Positions 1 through 9,311 of a stretch of DNA of 64,000 nucleotides are shown here, piece after piece (within the stretch, counting starts at the first letter, position 1; every line of letters starts with the position of its first letter). The notes under the pieces are model-generated. The model was not told the origin of the DNA, did not search any database, and saw only the letters and a list, made by a program, of their open reading frames with translations. A program made the translations under genes and the position numbers. The DNA comes from Ignavibacteriota bacterium (GTDB lineage: Bacteria > Bacteroidota > Ignavibacteria > UBA10030 > UBA6906), in contig JADJHP010000015.1 of NCBI GenBank assembly GCA_016707525.1, positions 62,001 to 126,000 on the forward strand, in the 5' to 3' direction.

Positions 1-1287
1 GCACTGATCATAGCGTGTGCCGCGGTGTTCACGGCACACCCTGCCCTTGCCGGCGCGGGGCCCGCAGAGCTTGCCGCCCGGCGTGCCCGCGTCCTGGCTG
101 CCCTCGATCCGACGGCGGCCATGGTGCTGCGGGCCCCCGACGAGCGTAACCGTTCCGGTGATACGGGGTATAAGTACCGCACGGACAGCAATCTCCTCTA
201 CCTGACCGGCGAAGACCGGCCGGGACTCACGCTGGTCCTGGCACCCCGGGGCGTCCGCGTCGGTGATACGACCCTTCAGGTGGTGCTCTTCGCAAAAACC
301 GAAACGAATGACGGCGTGCCTCCGGTCCCGGCGCTGGCCGACGGCATGATACGGCCGCCGGAGGAGCTCAAGGCCGCGCTGGAGACGTTGCTTCCGTCGC
401 TCCAGACGCTCTTTACTGCCCCGATCTCTCCGGTGTTCGTGAGCGACTGGTTGAACAACAGGCCCTTGTTCCTTGAGCGGGATGTGAGAAAGGAACTCGA
501 GAAGAAGTTCCCGCAATTGAAGATCAAGAGTCCATCACTGATCGTGGGGCGCTTGCGCGCGGTGAAGAGTCCGGTGGAAGTCGGACAGATCAGAAGGTCC
601 ATTGCTGCAACCGGAGAAGGGTTGGGCGCCGCATTCAGGATATGCCGTCCGGGCATGAAAGAGTATGAACTGCAGGCGGCGATCGAGTACCCGATGTACC
701 GCAACGGGGCTACCGCTCCGGCGTTTTCCTCGATCGTCGGGTCGGGTCCGAACTCTCTGATCCTTCACTATGAACACAATCAGCGGACGATGCAGGCGGG
801 TGATGTTGTGGTGATGGATGTCGGGGCCGAGATCGAGGGGTATGCCGCGGACATCACGCGGACGATCCCGGTCTCCGGGAAGTTCACGCCGGAACAGCGG
901 AAGGTGTACGAGACGGTTCTGCGCGCGCAGGAAGCCATCATCAAGGCGATCAGGCCGGGAGCATTGTGGTCGGATATGGACCGTGCGGCGAAGGCCGTCA
1001 TCGATGCTGCCGGGTATGGGAAGTACTGGCGGCATTCGGTGTCGCACCATCTGGGGATCGATGTCCACGATGCCGGGCCGATGGACACGTTGCGGGTGGG
1101 GATGGTCGTGACGATGGAGCCGGGCGTGTATATTCCGGTTGCCGATACCACGGTGGCGTCGGGGTTCCGTGGCGTGGGCATCCGGATCGAGGATGATGCC
1201 CTGGTCACGGAAACGGGGTGTGAAGTACTCACCGCTGCGGTACCGAAGCAGCCTGCCGACATCGAGAGGATCATGAAGAAGAAGTAG
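1..1287 (+). CDS. pepP: Xaa-Pro aminopeptidase (M24B), 5' end outside window
   Basis: Metallopeptidase that removes an N-terminal residue preceding proline. The reading frame is open from base 1, and the first residues (ALIIACAAVFTAHPALAG) look like the end of a signal peptide, so the true start lies upstream; the GTG at 25 is probably internal. An N-terminal creatinase-like domain is followed by the pita-bread catalytic domain. The five expected metal ligands are visible (codons counted from base 1): Asp273 in VVMDVGAE, Asp284 in ADITRT, a His in SHHLGIDVHD (349/350), Glu373 in TMEPG and Glu397 in RIEDD. An exported form fits scavenging of peptides in the periplasm. It converges with the MscS gene. 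Confidence 0.9.
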   Translation, partial: ALIIACAAVFTAHPALAGAGPAELAARRARVLAALDPTAAMVLRAPDERNRSGDTGYKYRTDSNLLYLTGEDRPGLTLVLAPRGVRVGDTTLQVVLFAKTETNDGVPPVPALADGMIRPPEELKAALETLLPSLQTLFTAPISPVFVSDWLNNRPLFLERDVRKELEKKFPQLKIKSPSLIVGRLRAVKSPVEVGQIRRSIAATGEGLGAAFRICRPGMKEYELQAAIEYPMYRNGATAPAFSSIVGSGPNSLILHYEHNQRTMQAGDVVVMDVGAEIEGYAADITRTIPVSGKFTPEQRKVYETVLRAQEAIIKAIRPGALWSDMDRAAKAVIDAAGYGKYWRHSVSHHLGIDVHDAGPMDTLRVGMVVTMEPGVYIPVADTTVASGFRGVGIRIEDDALVTETGCEVLTAAVPKQPADIERIMKKK

Positions 1288-1316
1288 TGATGCGTCCCGT
1301 TCCGCAGCTCCCGGAT

Positions 1317-1344
1317 CGGGTGACCGGTCGCGTGCGGCCACCCG
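1317..1344. terminator. Hairpin between convergent genes
   Basis: CGGGTGACCG (1317-1326) pairs with CGGCCACCCG (1335-1344) with one A/C mismatch and an 8-base loop. It lies between the convergent peptidase and channel genes. There is no T-run, so termination is inferred from position and stem strength. Confidence 0.4.
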
Positions 1345-1393
1345 GTACCCCGGCATCACAGCCGGACCTTGCCGCAGGGGGTCGTGCGTGAAC

Positions 1394-2434
1394 CTACTGC
1401 TTCATGTACAATGTCCTGCTCGGGTACGCGAACCGGATCCCTTCCACCGCCAGGCGCCGGAGGACGGACAGATTGATGGACTGCTGGGTGTTCATGAAGA
1501 GTGTGTAGTCCGGCTCCACCATGAAGTACACGACCTCAAAGATGATCGCCGACTCGCCGAGTGTCTGGAGATGGGCGCGGTCGAACCGCACCCGGTCATG
1601 CGATACCACGATCTCCTTCAACATCGTTGGCACCTGTTCGAGCTTCTCGGGTGGCGTGCCATACTCCACGCCGATCGAGAACACGGCGCGCCGTTCCTGC
1701 ATGCGCTTGTAATTCCGGATCCGGCTCTTGAGCAGGTCGGCATTGGAGACGATGATCTGCTCTCCCGAGATGCTCCGGATGCGCGTCGTCTTCAGTCCCA
1801 CATGCTCCACCGTGCCCTGCACCGCATCGACCACAATGAAATCCCCGATCACGAACGGCTTGTCCAGCACGATCGACAGGGACGCGAACAGGTCTCCCAG
1901 GACGTTCTGGATCGCCAGAGCGACGGCGATACCGGTAACGCCAAGGCCGGCAACGAGCGCGGTGATATCGAACCCGAGGTTGTCCAGTGCCAGCAGCAGC
2001 ACAATGGCCCAGAGCAGGATCTTTCCGACGAAGCCGAGTGCGGAAAGCGTGGTTGCGCTGGCGGCATCTTCGCTCATTTTCTGCCTGGTCGCCTTCGCGA
2101 TCCCATACACGATGAGCCCGTTCCCCCAGATGGCACCCTGCAGGAGGAGGATCAGAATGATCGCCGTCCTGATGAACTCCGTGACCTCCGGCGCCCGGTG
2201 GATCATATGCGAGGCGCCATAGGTTGCGATCGCGATGAGGAACGACAGGCGCGTGCGGCCGAGCAGGTCCACGATCAGGTCATCGATATCGGTCTCGGTC
2301 CGTTCGGCGAGCATGCGGAGCCGGTGGACGATGATACGTTTTGCACCCGTGAGGATGACGGTGGTGATGATGACGGCCGCCAGTGCGGTCATCCAGAGAC
2401 GTACGGTATTGCCGAACCAGATCTCGTCGAACAT
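1394..2434 (-). CDS. MscS-family mechanosensitive ion channel
   Basis: Small-conductance mechanosensitive channel that releases solutes under membrane tension. The 346-residue protein has several N-terminal hydrophobic segments. The hallmark pore helix follows (LGVTGIAVALAIQNVLGD, then LASLSIVLDKPFVIGDFI in the family pattern), with its Gly/Ala-rich packing face. The beta domain follows with the usual segment ending in ISGEQIIVSNADLLKSRIRN. The C-terminal alpha/beta domain is complete. The start is one base from the stop of the upstream hydrolase gene, so the two form an operon. This resembles the shorter MscS-like proteins of Bacteroidota rather than the large MscK type. Confidence 0.9.
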   Translation of the reverse strand: MFDEIWFGNTVRLWMTALAAVIITTVILTGAKRIIVHRLRMLAERTETDIDDLIVDLLGRTRLSFLIAIATYGASHMIHRAPEVTEFIRTAIILILLLQGAIWGNGLIVYGIAKATRQKMSEDAASATTLSALGFVGKILLWAIVLLLALDNLGFDITALVAGLGVTGIAVALAIQNVLGDLFASLSIVLDKPFVIGDFIVVDAVQGTVEHVGLKTTRIRSISGEQIIVSNADLLKSRIRNYKRMQERRAVFSIGVEYGTPPEKLEQVPTMLKEIVVSHDRVRFDRAHLQTLGESAIIFEVVYFMVEPDYTLFMNTQQSINLSVLRRLAVEGIRFAYPSRTLYMKQ

Positions 2435-2435
2435 A

Positions 2436-3167
2436 TCACATCTCCACTGCTTCGCCGGGGGTCAGGGTGAGAACTTTCTTTCTCATCGCTTCCGACAGGT
2501 GATCTTTCAGTTGTTCCGGGGTGCCTTCAAGCACCGGGTAGGTCCCGTAGTGCATCCCGATGATATGCTGCGGTTTGAGCAGTTTGCACGCGTACGCGGC
2601 CTCGAGCGGACCCATCGTATACGCGCCGCCGATGGGCAACATGACGATCTGCGGCTTGTAGAGGTGCCCGATGAGCTGCATGTCGCCGAACACTCCCGTG
2701 TCCCCGGCATGATAGATGGTCTGGCCGTTCTCGAGGCGGATGACGAATCCAGCGGGATCGCCCCCGGAGATGATCGGCCCGCCCGGTTCCAGCCCACCGC
2801 TGTGCTCGGCGTGCGTCATGGTGAAATGGAGGCCACGGAAGGATCCGGTGCCCGATTTATTGAGGCCGTGAACATTCTGGACGCCCTGGCCCTGCAGATA
2901 GACGGAGATCTCGTAGATCGCGAACACATGAGCGCCGGTCCGTTTGGCCAGTTCGACGGTGTTCCCGAAATGGTCCCCGTGTCCGTGGGTCACAAGGATC
3001 ACATCCGCCTGGGCCCGGGCGAGCGCGTCCGGCGGTGCCTTCGGATTGTCCAACCAGGGATCCACAAGCACTGTGACCCCCCCGGGTGAGCGAATGGCGA
3101 ATGCGGAATGGCCGTACCAGGTGATGCTGACCGGTGTCGGGTGTGCCTGCCGCGAATGATGTGGCAT
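2436..3167 (-). CDS. UPF0173/UlaG-like metal-dependent hydrolase
   Basis: Metallo-beta-lactamase-fold hydrolase of the UPF0173 family; the substrate is not known. The N-terminus ITWYGHSAF is the family signature. Metal-binding motifs are THGHGDHFG, the His in TMTHAEHSGG, the Asp in YHAGDTGVFGD, and the late GMHYGTYP. I chose the ATG at 3167 (243 residues), which places the ITWYGHSAF strand about 13 residues in as in relatives. A TTG at 3197 would add ten residues of poor quality. It is the first gene of a two-gene unit with the channel. Confidence 0.85.
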   Translation of the reverse strand: MPHHSRQAHPTPVSITWYGHSAFAIRSPGGVTVLVDPWLDNPKAPPDALARAQADVILVTHGHGDHFGNTVELAKRTGAHVFAIYEISVYLQGQGVQNVHGLNKSGTGSFRGLHFTMTHAEHSGGLEPGGPIISGGDPAGFVIRLENGQTIYHAGDTGVFGDMQLIGHLYKPQIVMLPIGGAYTMGPLEAAYACKLLKPQHIIGMHYGTYPVLEGTPEQLKDHLSEAMRKKVLTLTPGEAVEM

Positions 3168-3273
3168 GGGGGGCCTCTCGCAAGTTCTTTGAAACAAAGG
3201 CTATAGTACCAAATTTCCGCCAATCTTCCTATATTGAAAGGATCTCAATTCCCCTGACACCTGGAACGGTCCC

Positions 3274-4770
3274 ATGCGCCTTCGTATCCTCCGTTTGCTT
3301 GCGGTAGCTCTGCTCGGGTCTGTGCTCGCAGCATGTGCACAGCCCCTGCCGCTCACCGTCCTCCACACGAACGACATGCATGCATCGTTCGTCCCGCGCG
3401 AGGCCATCTGGACAAAGCAGACACCCATCCCGATGATCGGCGGGTTCAAGCAGGTGCAGTTCGCGATCGACTCGATCCGCAGCGGGCGCAACGACGTGCT
3501 CGTCCTCGATGCAGGCGACGTCATGACCGGCAACCCGATCACCGAGCGCGTGTACCGCGATGCCCAGGGTGGTGCGCTGTTCGCCATGATGAGCATGATG
3601 GGGTATGACGCATGGTGTGTCGGGAACCACGACCTGGATATTTCGCAGCAGAACCTTGCCGGACTGATGAACGTGGCGAGTTTTCCGACCGTCTCCGCCA
3701 ACCTCGTCAATGAGGCCGGCCAGCCCCTCCTCAACAACCGTCCGTATGTCATCATCGAACGCGGCGGGATGAAGATCGGCATCATCGGGATCATCTCCCA
3801 GGAGCTGTACAGCCTGGTGTTGCAGACGAATCTCATCGGTGCGCGGGTCCTCTCGCCGGTGGAGACGGCCCGGAAGTATGCTGATGAACTCGGCCCGAAG
3901 ACCGATCTGGTGATCGCGCTGACGCACCAGGGTGTGGATCAGGATTCCGCGTTGGCGGCCGAGGTCCGGGGGATCGACCTCATCGTTGGCGGCCATTCCC
4001 ACACGCGTCTGAAGTCCCCGTTGATCGTGAATGGCATCCCCATCGTCCAGGCCGGCTCCAATACCGAGTACCTCGGCGTCGTTGACCTCCTCGTCGAAAA
4101 GCACAAGATCGTCAGGATCAACGGCAAGCTGCTGCCGCTCTGGGCGGCTCAGACGCGTCCACAGACACGCCTCGGGGCATTCGTGGATTCGCTCCAGACG
4201 GAGATCGATCGCGAGTACGATGAAGTGATCGGGACGCTGCGCGGGAACTGGGAGCGGAAACCGACCGCGAACACGATCGGCGGCTACGTGACAGAGGCCC
4301 AGCGCCAGGCGGTGCACGCCGATGTGGCTTTTATGAATCTCCACGGGATCCGGAGGGACATTCCCGCCGGCCCGTTGACGAAGCGTGAGCTGTTCGAAGC
4401 ACTGCCGTTCCGCAATGTGCTCACCACCTTCAAGCTGACCGGCACCGAACTGGAGTCCATCCTTGCCCACGCCATCGCGCAACGGGAGCCGATCATTGTC
4501 ACCGGCGTCACCGGTGAATGGTCCGCCGGCGCCGACGGCATTATCACCTTGCACAACGTCCGGATCAACGGCACGCCGTTGGAGGGGGGACGGTCGTACA
4601 TCTGCACCGCCAACGATTACCTTGTCGGCGAGGCAAAGCGGTATCTCGGGATGCAACTCCCGGATGTGATCTATCTCCAGCGCACACTGTTCACGACTGT
4701 TGAAGAGGCTATCCGCAGGGACCGCGAGATCACTCCGGCCGTCCTGCCTTCACTGACACGTTCACACTGA
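3274..4770 (+). CDS. 5'-nucleotidase/2',3'-cyclic phosphodiesterase-family lipoprotein
   Basis: Periplasmic nucleotide-degrading metallophosphoesterase of the UshA/YfkN family. The signal peptide ends in a lipobox, LAAC (Cys about residue 21), so it should be membrane anchored. The calcineurin-like domain shows the metal-binding blocks LHTNDMHASF, DAGDVMTGNP, GNHDLD, THQGVD and GGHSHTRL. The C-terminal 5'-nucleotidase domain follows from about residue 310 (EVIGTLRGNWER, then the FRNVLTTFKLTGTELE region). A TATATT at 3230-3235 could be its -10 box, but no good -35 is seen. It is followed after 18 bases by the kinase-like gene. Confidence 0.88.
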   Translation: MRLRILRLLAVALLGSVLAACAQPLPLTVLHTNDMHASFVPREAIWTKQTPIPMIGGFKQVQFAIDSIRSGRNDVLVLDAGDVMTGNPITERVYRDAQGGALFAMMSMMGYDAWCVGNHDLDISQQNLAGLMNVASFPTVSANLVNEAGQPLLNNRPYVIIERGGMKIGIIGIISQELYSLVLQTNLIGARVLSPVETARKYADELGPKTDLVIALTHQGVDQDSALAAEVRGIDLIVGGHSHTRLKSPLIVNGIPIVQAGSNTEYLGVVDLLVEKHKIVRINGKLLPLWAAQTRPQTRLGAFVDSLQTEIDREYDEVIGTLRGNWERKPTANTIGGYVTEAQRQAVHADVAFMNLHGIRRDIPAGPLTKRELFEALPFRNVLTTFKLTGTELESILAHAIAQREPIIVTGVTGEWSAGADGIITLHNVRINGTPLEGGRSYICTANDYLVGEAKRYLGMQLPDVIYLQRTLFTTVEEAIRRDREITPAVLPSLTRSH

Positions 4771-4788
4771 TCCAGTTGGGAGTAAGTT

Positions 4789-5502
4789 ATGAGCACCGCT
4801 GCGCCGCATTTTCCGATCCTTATCATCACCGGCCGCCCCGCTGCGGGCAAGTCCGAACTCATCGACTTCCTCAAGAAATGCGATCCCGCCGAGCGTACGC
4901 GCCGTTTCAATATCGGCGAATTCGAGGAACTCGACGATTTCCTCTATGTCTGGGAGACCTTCGAAACGGACGACATCCTGTCGCGGCACGGCAAGCCCCG
5001 GGTATGGACGGACGAGAAGTACTGGTTCAAGGAGCATTTCATCTGGAACCTGTACATCGAGCGCATCAGTCTGGAGTACAGGAAGAAGGCAGCGCGCGAC
5101 CCGCAGTACCACGACACGATGACCACGCTCATCGAATTCGCGCGTGGTGGGGAGAATGGGATCGAGGAAGCGCTCGGGTACATGCACGAGGACATCCTCA
5201 AGCGCGCGAAGCTGATCTACATCCGCGTGTCCTATGAGGAATCCGTGCGGAAGAACCATCGCCGTGCGCGGAAGGGGCAGGAGGATTCCATCCTGTATCA
5301 TTCGTTGCCGGACGAGAAGATGGACTATTACTACAAGACGAACGATTGGGACAAGCTTGAGGCCCGCGATCCGAAGTACATCACGGTGAAGGGGTTCAAG
5401 GTCCCGTATGCGGTGTTCGAGAACATGCCGGAAAAGACACAGGATCCCCTCCTGATCGGGAACGAGTTGGAACGGGTGACCTCCATCCTGCGTACTGCGT
5501 AG
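4789..5502 (+). CDS. P-loop NTPase, kinase-like, function unknown
   Basis: The 237-residue protein begins with a Walker A loop, GRPAAGKS (residues 15-22), directly after a beta strand (FPILIIT). This is the arrangement of small-molecule kinases. The middle is rich in charged helices. A region YIRVSYEESVRKNHRRARKGQ could supply the lid arginines typical of nucleoside or phosphotransfer kinases, which is inference. I cannot assign a substrate. The 18-base gap to the nucleotidase gene suggests co-transcription and perhaps a link to nucleotide turnover. A strong terminator follows. Confidence 0.75.
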   Translation: MSTAAPHFPILIITGRPAAGKSELIDFLKKCDPAERTRRFNIGEFEELDDFLYVWETFETDDILSRHGKPRVWTDEKYWFKEHFIWNLYIERISLEYRKKAARDPQYHDTMTTLIEFARGGENGIEEALGYMHEDILKRAKLIYIRVSYEESVRKNHRRARKGQEDSILYHSLPDEKMDYYYKTNDWDKLEARDPKYITVKGFKVPYAVFENMPEKTQDPLLIGNELERVTSILRTA

Positions 5503-5533
5503 AGAAGCGGGACGCGACCGGTGCAAGCGCACG

Positions 5534-5563
5534 AACGCCAGGGTGGTTCTCACCCTGGCGTTT
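5534..5563 (+). terminator. Intrinsic terminator after the kinase-like gene
   Basis: A perfect 12-bp stem (AACGCCAGGGTG / CACCCTGGCGTT) with loop GTTCT is followed by TTCAT. It closes the nucleotidase/kinase transcription unit, facing a convergent MFS gene. Confidence 0.7.
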
Positions 5564-5615
5564 CATATTCTGAGCGTCCCTGTCGTCGCTGGCCCTGCGT
5601 TCTTGCCAGCCCACC

Positions 5616-6968
5616 TCAGTGCGCCGCACCTCTCCCTTTGGGTATCGCGTTCCAGATCAACCTGGTCATCGCAATGCCGGCGATCGCGAAGGGGATCAGG
5701 AACACGGGCCAGTAGCTCCAGTTCCAGCTGGTGATATACCCGAGAGCGAGCGATTGAACCCCGGTGCCCAGGTACACGAGCCCGTCGATCAGTCCCACCG
5801 CTGTTGCGGCCGCTTTCCTTCCGCCGAAATCCATCGTTGCCGTCCCGCTCAGCATGCCGTGGGTGCCGATCACCGTGACGGACACGGCGGACACGAGGAT
5901 CCCGAGGAGCAGGGGATTGCCATAGAGCGTCACCGTCATGCCGGCGACCGCGAGCAGGAGTACGGAGTAGAGGATGCCTGCGACCGGGGCACGGCGTGAC
6001 CCGAAGAGGTGATCGGACATCCAGCCTGCCAGCATCCCTCCGCTTGCGCCGGCGAGCATGAGCATGAGTCCCCAGTTGTTCAGCCAGAACCTCCATGCCT
6101 CCGACGTGACGGGATCGGCGGCGATCTGTTCCTTGGCGAAGATCGGGAACCAGTGCATCACGCCATTCCGCAGCACGCCCGTGCAGAATTCGATGAGGCC
6201 CACGATGATGAGGACCCTGTTCGTGAAGATCCTGAGAAGGATCTCCTTGAGGTTGAAGGGGGCATCCTGCTCGCCCGATGATGCATCGCCGGTATCGAAG
6301 TCCGTGAACCCTGCCTGCCCGGGGGTATCGCGCAGGAAGAGCATGTCGAGCAGCACCCAGAAGAGGAGGATGGCGGCGGGGATGAAGAAGACGAGCCAGT
6401 ATTGCGGGCTCGCCGGGTTCATGGCCTCGGTGAAGTTCACGACCGCCTGGCTCCAGTCGAAGGCGAAGTAGAGACCGAGCGAGATCAGGATCCCGAAGAT
6501 CCCTCCGAAGATCCCGCGTTCGCGCACATGGAACCATGCAGCATTCACCTTCACGATCGCGACGGCGCCGTAACTCTGGAAGTACATGTTCAGGGAATAG
6601 ATCACCGCGAAGGCGACCGTAAGATTGAGGGCCCAGTGCTCGACGAGGATCCCGTACACGACGATGCCCAGGAAGACATTCATCACGGCCGAGCCGATAG
6701 CTCCGATGAGCATCGCCCGTTTTCCTCCGATCCGGTCCGTGAGCGGGCCGTTGATCAGAAAGGAGAAGGCGTAGGTGATGGTGCCGGCGGCGAAGATGAT
6801 GCCAAAGGCCTCCTTGGACATCAGGTCACCGAGCGCGTTCTTCGATACGGTGAGGTTGTACCTCGCCATATAGAGGAAGGCGTAGGTCAGGCCGAGTGGC
6901 AGCCAGTTGAAGAGCCGGCGGCGGCGGAAGGCCGCGGAGTGTACCGGGCGGTCAGAGACTGAGGTCAT
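5616..6968 (-). CDS. MFS transporter, sugar-phosphate/organophosphate antiporter type
   Basis: Twelve-helix inner-membrane carrier of 450 residues, of the GlpT/UhpT branch (organophosphate:phosphate antiporters). Supporting motifs are FLYMARYNLTVSKNALG in helix 1, characteristic of this branch, and the loop 2-3 MFS motif GPLTDRIGGKRAM. The central cytoplasmic loop is charged (FDTGDASSGEQDAPFNLKE). The ligand cannot be read from sequence. It stands alone on the minus strand, divergent from the CorA gene. A TATATT (minus strand, 7020-7025) may be its -10, without a convincing -35. Confidence 0.85.
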   Translation of the reverse strand: MTSVSDRPVHSAAFRRRRLFNWLPLGLTYAFLYMARYNLTVSKNALGDLMSKEAFGIIFAAGTITYAFSFLINGPLTDRIGGKRAMLIGAIGSAVMNVFLGIVVYGILVEHWALNLTVAFAVIYSLNMYFQSYGAVAIVKVNAAWFHVRERGIFGGIFGILISLGLYFAFDWSQAVVNFTEAMNPASPQYWLVFFIPAAILLFWVLLDMLFLRDTPGQAGFTDFDTGDASSGEQDAPFNLKEILLRIFTNRVLIIVGLIEFCTGVLRNGVMHWFPIFAKEQIAADPVTSEAWRFWLNNWGLMLMLAGASGGMLAGWMSDHLFGSRRAPVAGILYSVLLLAVAGMTVTLYGNPLLLGILVSAVSVTVIGTHGMLSGTATMDFGGRKAAATAVGLIDGLVYLGTGVQSLALGYITSWNWSYWPVFLIPFAIAGIAMTRLIWNAIPKGRGAAH

Positions 6969-7075
6969 GGGATGTATGTGCCGATGGTGGCGGAACAGGA
7001 TGGTGATGCTTCGTCCACCAATATACCAAATCCGTTCGAAACTTGCGCCGCGGAAAGGTTATTGTTCGCGCAGGC

Positions 7076-7104
7076 TTGACCAAGTGGGCGTCGTTTTGTA
7101 TGTT
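7076..7104 (+). promoter_or_regulatory. Promoter TTGACC-17-TATGTT
   Basis: -35 TTGACC (7076-7081) and -10 TATGTT (7099-7104) are separated by exactly 17 bases. The -10 is preceded by TTG (TTGTATGTT). It would drive the CorA gene with an untranslated leader of about 85 bases. Confidence 0.6.
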
Positions 7105-7196
7105 CTCATGTCCCACCGGCCGTCTGTGCGAGGCAACCGTTCATCATGCCGGCGGACACACCCCGGGCCCGTCGGGGGGCCCACACCGGAGGACGC

Positions 7197-8198
7197 ATGG
7201 TCAATATCTATCAGTTCCTGAATGGCGAGATCCGCAAGCTGACGTTCAAGGAGTTGCGGGCCGCCATTCTGGACCATAACAGCATCCTCTGGGTGGATAT
7301 GGAAGACCCCATGGAGGCGGAAGAGGAGACCCTGTTGGTCTCGATGTGCGACTTCCACCACCTGGCGATCGAGGACTGTCAGCGCGGACGGGGAGAGGAA
7401 GGGCACCTTCCGAAGGTCGAGGATTTCGGCGACTATCTCTTCGTGATCTTCAACCCGGTAGAAGGGATCGCGACGGATGACCAGACCGACGCGATCGCCC
7501 GCCTCGAAGTGACCACATCCCAGCTCAGCGCGTTCCTCCTGAAGAACATGCTGGTCACCCACCATTATAAGCCCCTGCGGTCCATCTCGTACGTCGCCGG
7601 CCTTTGCTCGAAGAACCCGCAGGTGATGGGGCGCGGGCCGGACTATATCTTCCACATGATCATCGACGATGTCGTGGACAACTACACGCCGATGCTGGAT
7701 AACCTGGATGACGCCATCGACCGTACGGAGGACGAGGTGTTCCACCAGCCGACGTCGGACACGATGATGCGGATCCTTCAGTTGAAGCGCAACATCATGA
7801 CCATCCGGCGCGTTGCCGTGTACCAGCGTGAAATGCTCAACCGCCTCTCCCGCGGCGAGTTCCCGCTGATCACGACCGACGAGATGCTGTACTACCGGAA
7901 TGTCTACGACCACCTCGTCCGCATGACCGACATGACGGATTCCTATCGCGATATGGTGTCTTCGTTGCTCGATGCGTATCTGTCCGTGACCTCCAACAGA
8001 TTGAATCAGGTGATGAAGGTCCTGACGATCATCTCCACGATATTCCTGCCGTTGAGTGTGATCACGGGCTTCTTCGGGATGAACTTCACGCATCTCCCGA
8101 TCGCGACGTGGGAGCACGGCGTCCTCGTAACGTCGCTCTTCATGCTCATTGTCGCAGGGGGGATGCTCGCCTTTTTCCGCTGGAACGACTGGATCTGA
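7197..8198 (+). CDS. corA: CorA-family Mg2+/Co2+ transporter
   Basis: Divalent cation channel; CorA proteins work as pentamers in the inner membrane. The soluble N-terminal domain is followed by a long helix and two transmembrane helices near the C-terminus. The family signature GMN is present in ITGFFGMNF between them, about residues 300-310. The ATG at 7197 is preferred because GGAGGA (7188-7193) lies just upstream. A longer frame from 7146 would add 17 residues without homologous character. The product is 333 residues, a normal length. It may carry magnesium, cobalt or nickel. Confidence 0.92.
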   Translation: MVNIYQFLNGEIRKLTFKELRAAILDHNSILWVDMEDPMEAEEETLLVSMCDFHHLAIEDCQRGRGEEGHLPKVEDFGDYLFVIFNPVEGIATDDQTDAIARLEVTTSQLSAFLLKNMLVTHHYKPLRSISYVAGLCSKNPQVMGRGPDYIFHMIIDDVVDNYTPMLDNLDDAIDRTEDEVFHQPTSDTMMRILQLKRNIMTIRRVAVYQREMLNRLSRGEFPLITTDEMLYYRNVYDHLVRMTDMTDSYRDMVSSLLDAYLSVTSNRLNQVMKVLTIISTIFLPLSVITGFFGMNFTHLPIATWEHGVLVTSLFMLIVAGGMLAFFRWNDWI

Positions 8199-8213
8199 CC
8201 CGTCCGCAGTGCG

Positions 8214-8242
8214 TTGCTTCTGCGGGCCGGTTTGGGTATATT
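8214..8242 (+). promoter_or_regulatory. Promoter TTGCTT-17-TATATT, probably giving a leaderless mRNA
   Basis: -35 TTGCTT (8214-8219) and -10 TATATT (8237-8242) are spaced 17 bases. The predicted start of transcription, about 8249-8250, coincides with the ATG at 8250 of the first glycosyltransferase gene. Confidence 0.5.
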
Positions 8243-8249
8243 TGTCGGC

Positions 8250-9311
8250 ATGTCGACCGTCCCTCACCCCCGAACATCCATTCCCTGTGATGCGATCCGC
8301 CGGGCGCTGGTGATCAAACTCCGCGCGGTGGGCGATGTTGTGCTGTCATCGATCGTCCTGAACAACCTCCGGCAAGCGCTGCCGCACGCCGAACTGGATG
8401 TCCTGACCGAACGGGCGAGTGAATCGGTCGTGCGCACGCACCCCGCGGTCTCCTCCGTCGTCGTGTTCGATGCGAAACGGATGTCGGGCCTCGATCTGAT
8501 CCGGGACGTCCGCCGCCGCCGGTATGATCTCGTGATCGACCTGTTCGGCAATCCGCGGACAGCGCTGGTGACGCGCCTGAGCGGCGCGCCGTACCGCGTC
8601 GGGTATCGGTTCCGCGGACGGACCTACGCCTACAATATCGTTGCCGAGCCGCGCGGGGGGTCGGTGCACAATACGCAGTTCAATCTCGATGCACTCGAAC
8701 GGATCGGCGTCCCGATCATCGACCGGGCGGTCCATCTCTTTCCCTCTGCTGATGACCGGGCCTACGTCGACGCCTTCCTGCGTGATGCCGGCCTCGGCGA
8801 TGCAACGCTGGTCGCCATCAACACCGGTGGCGGCTGGTATACGAAGAGGTGGGGGATCGACAGGTTTGCGGCACTTGCGGACCGGATCGCGACAGCGACA
8901 GGGTGGAAGATCATCCTGCCGTGGGGGCCCGGCCAGAAGGAAGAAGTGGAGGCGCTGAAGGCGCAGATGACCTCGCCCGCATTCATCCCTCCGCCCACAT
9001 CACTCATGCAACTGACCGCGCTGTTCGAACGCACCGGGTGGGTCGTGAGCAACGATAGCGGTCCGATGCACATCGCCGCCGCGGCAGGTTCACGCGTGCT
9101 GGGCATCTTCGGTCCGACCCGCCCCGAACTGCAGGGGCCCTATGGTGAAGGGAACCAGACCGTCCGCCGCGAGGGGCTTGATTGCCTTGGCTGCAACCTC
9201 ACCTCCTGCACGATCGGGAACATCTGCATGACCGAATTGAGCGTGGATGCGGTGTACGAAGCGTTCACCCGGCTCACGCGGCACTCATCATCACAGAGTA
9301 TGCGCCCATGA
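8250..9311 (+). CDS. Glycosyltransferase family 9 (heptosyltransferase-like)
   Basis: Transfers a sugar, in characterised relatives ADP-heptose, to lipopolysaccharide or a similar surface glycan on the cytoplasmic face. The first Rossmann strand reads ALVIKLRAVGDVVLSS, the standard GT9 opening. The sugar-nucleotide domain contains NTGGGWYTKRW and the diagnostic VSNDSGPMHIAAAAG loop. A Cys-rich CLGCNLTSC segment lies near the C-terminus, as often in this family. The ATG at 8250 fits the promoter; earlier in-frame starts would lie upstream of the predicted transcript. The stop overlaps the next start as ATGA, so translation is coupled. Confidence 0.88.
   Translation: MSTVPHPRTSIPCDAIRRALVIKLRAVGDVVLSSIVLNNLRQALPHAELDVLTERASESVVRTHPAVSSVVVFDAKRMSGLDLIRDVRRRRYDLVIDLFGNPRTALVTRLSGAPYRVGYRFRGRTYAYNIVAEPRGGSVHNTQFNLDALERIGVPIIDRAVHLFPSADDRAYVDAFLRDAGLGDATLVAINTGGGWYTKRWGIDRFAALADRIATATGWKIILPWGPGQKEEVEALKAQMTSPAFIPPPTSLMQLTALFERTGWVVSNDSGPMHIAAAAGSRVLGIFGPTRPELQGPYGEGNQTVRREGLDCLGCNLTSCTIGNICMTELSVDAVYEAFTRLTRHSSSQSMRP

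Noticed and set aside
1388..2470. 360-codon plus-strand frame opposite the MscS gene
   Set aside because: Composition typical of antisense translation and no initiation signals; the MscS frame is unambiguous.
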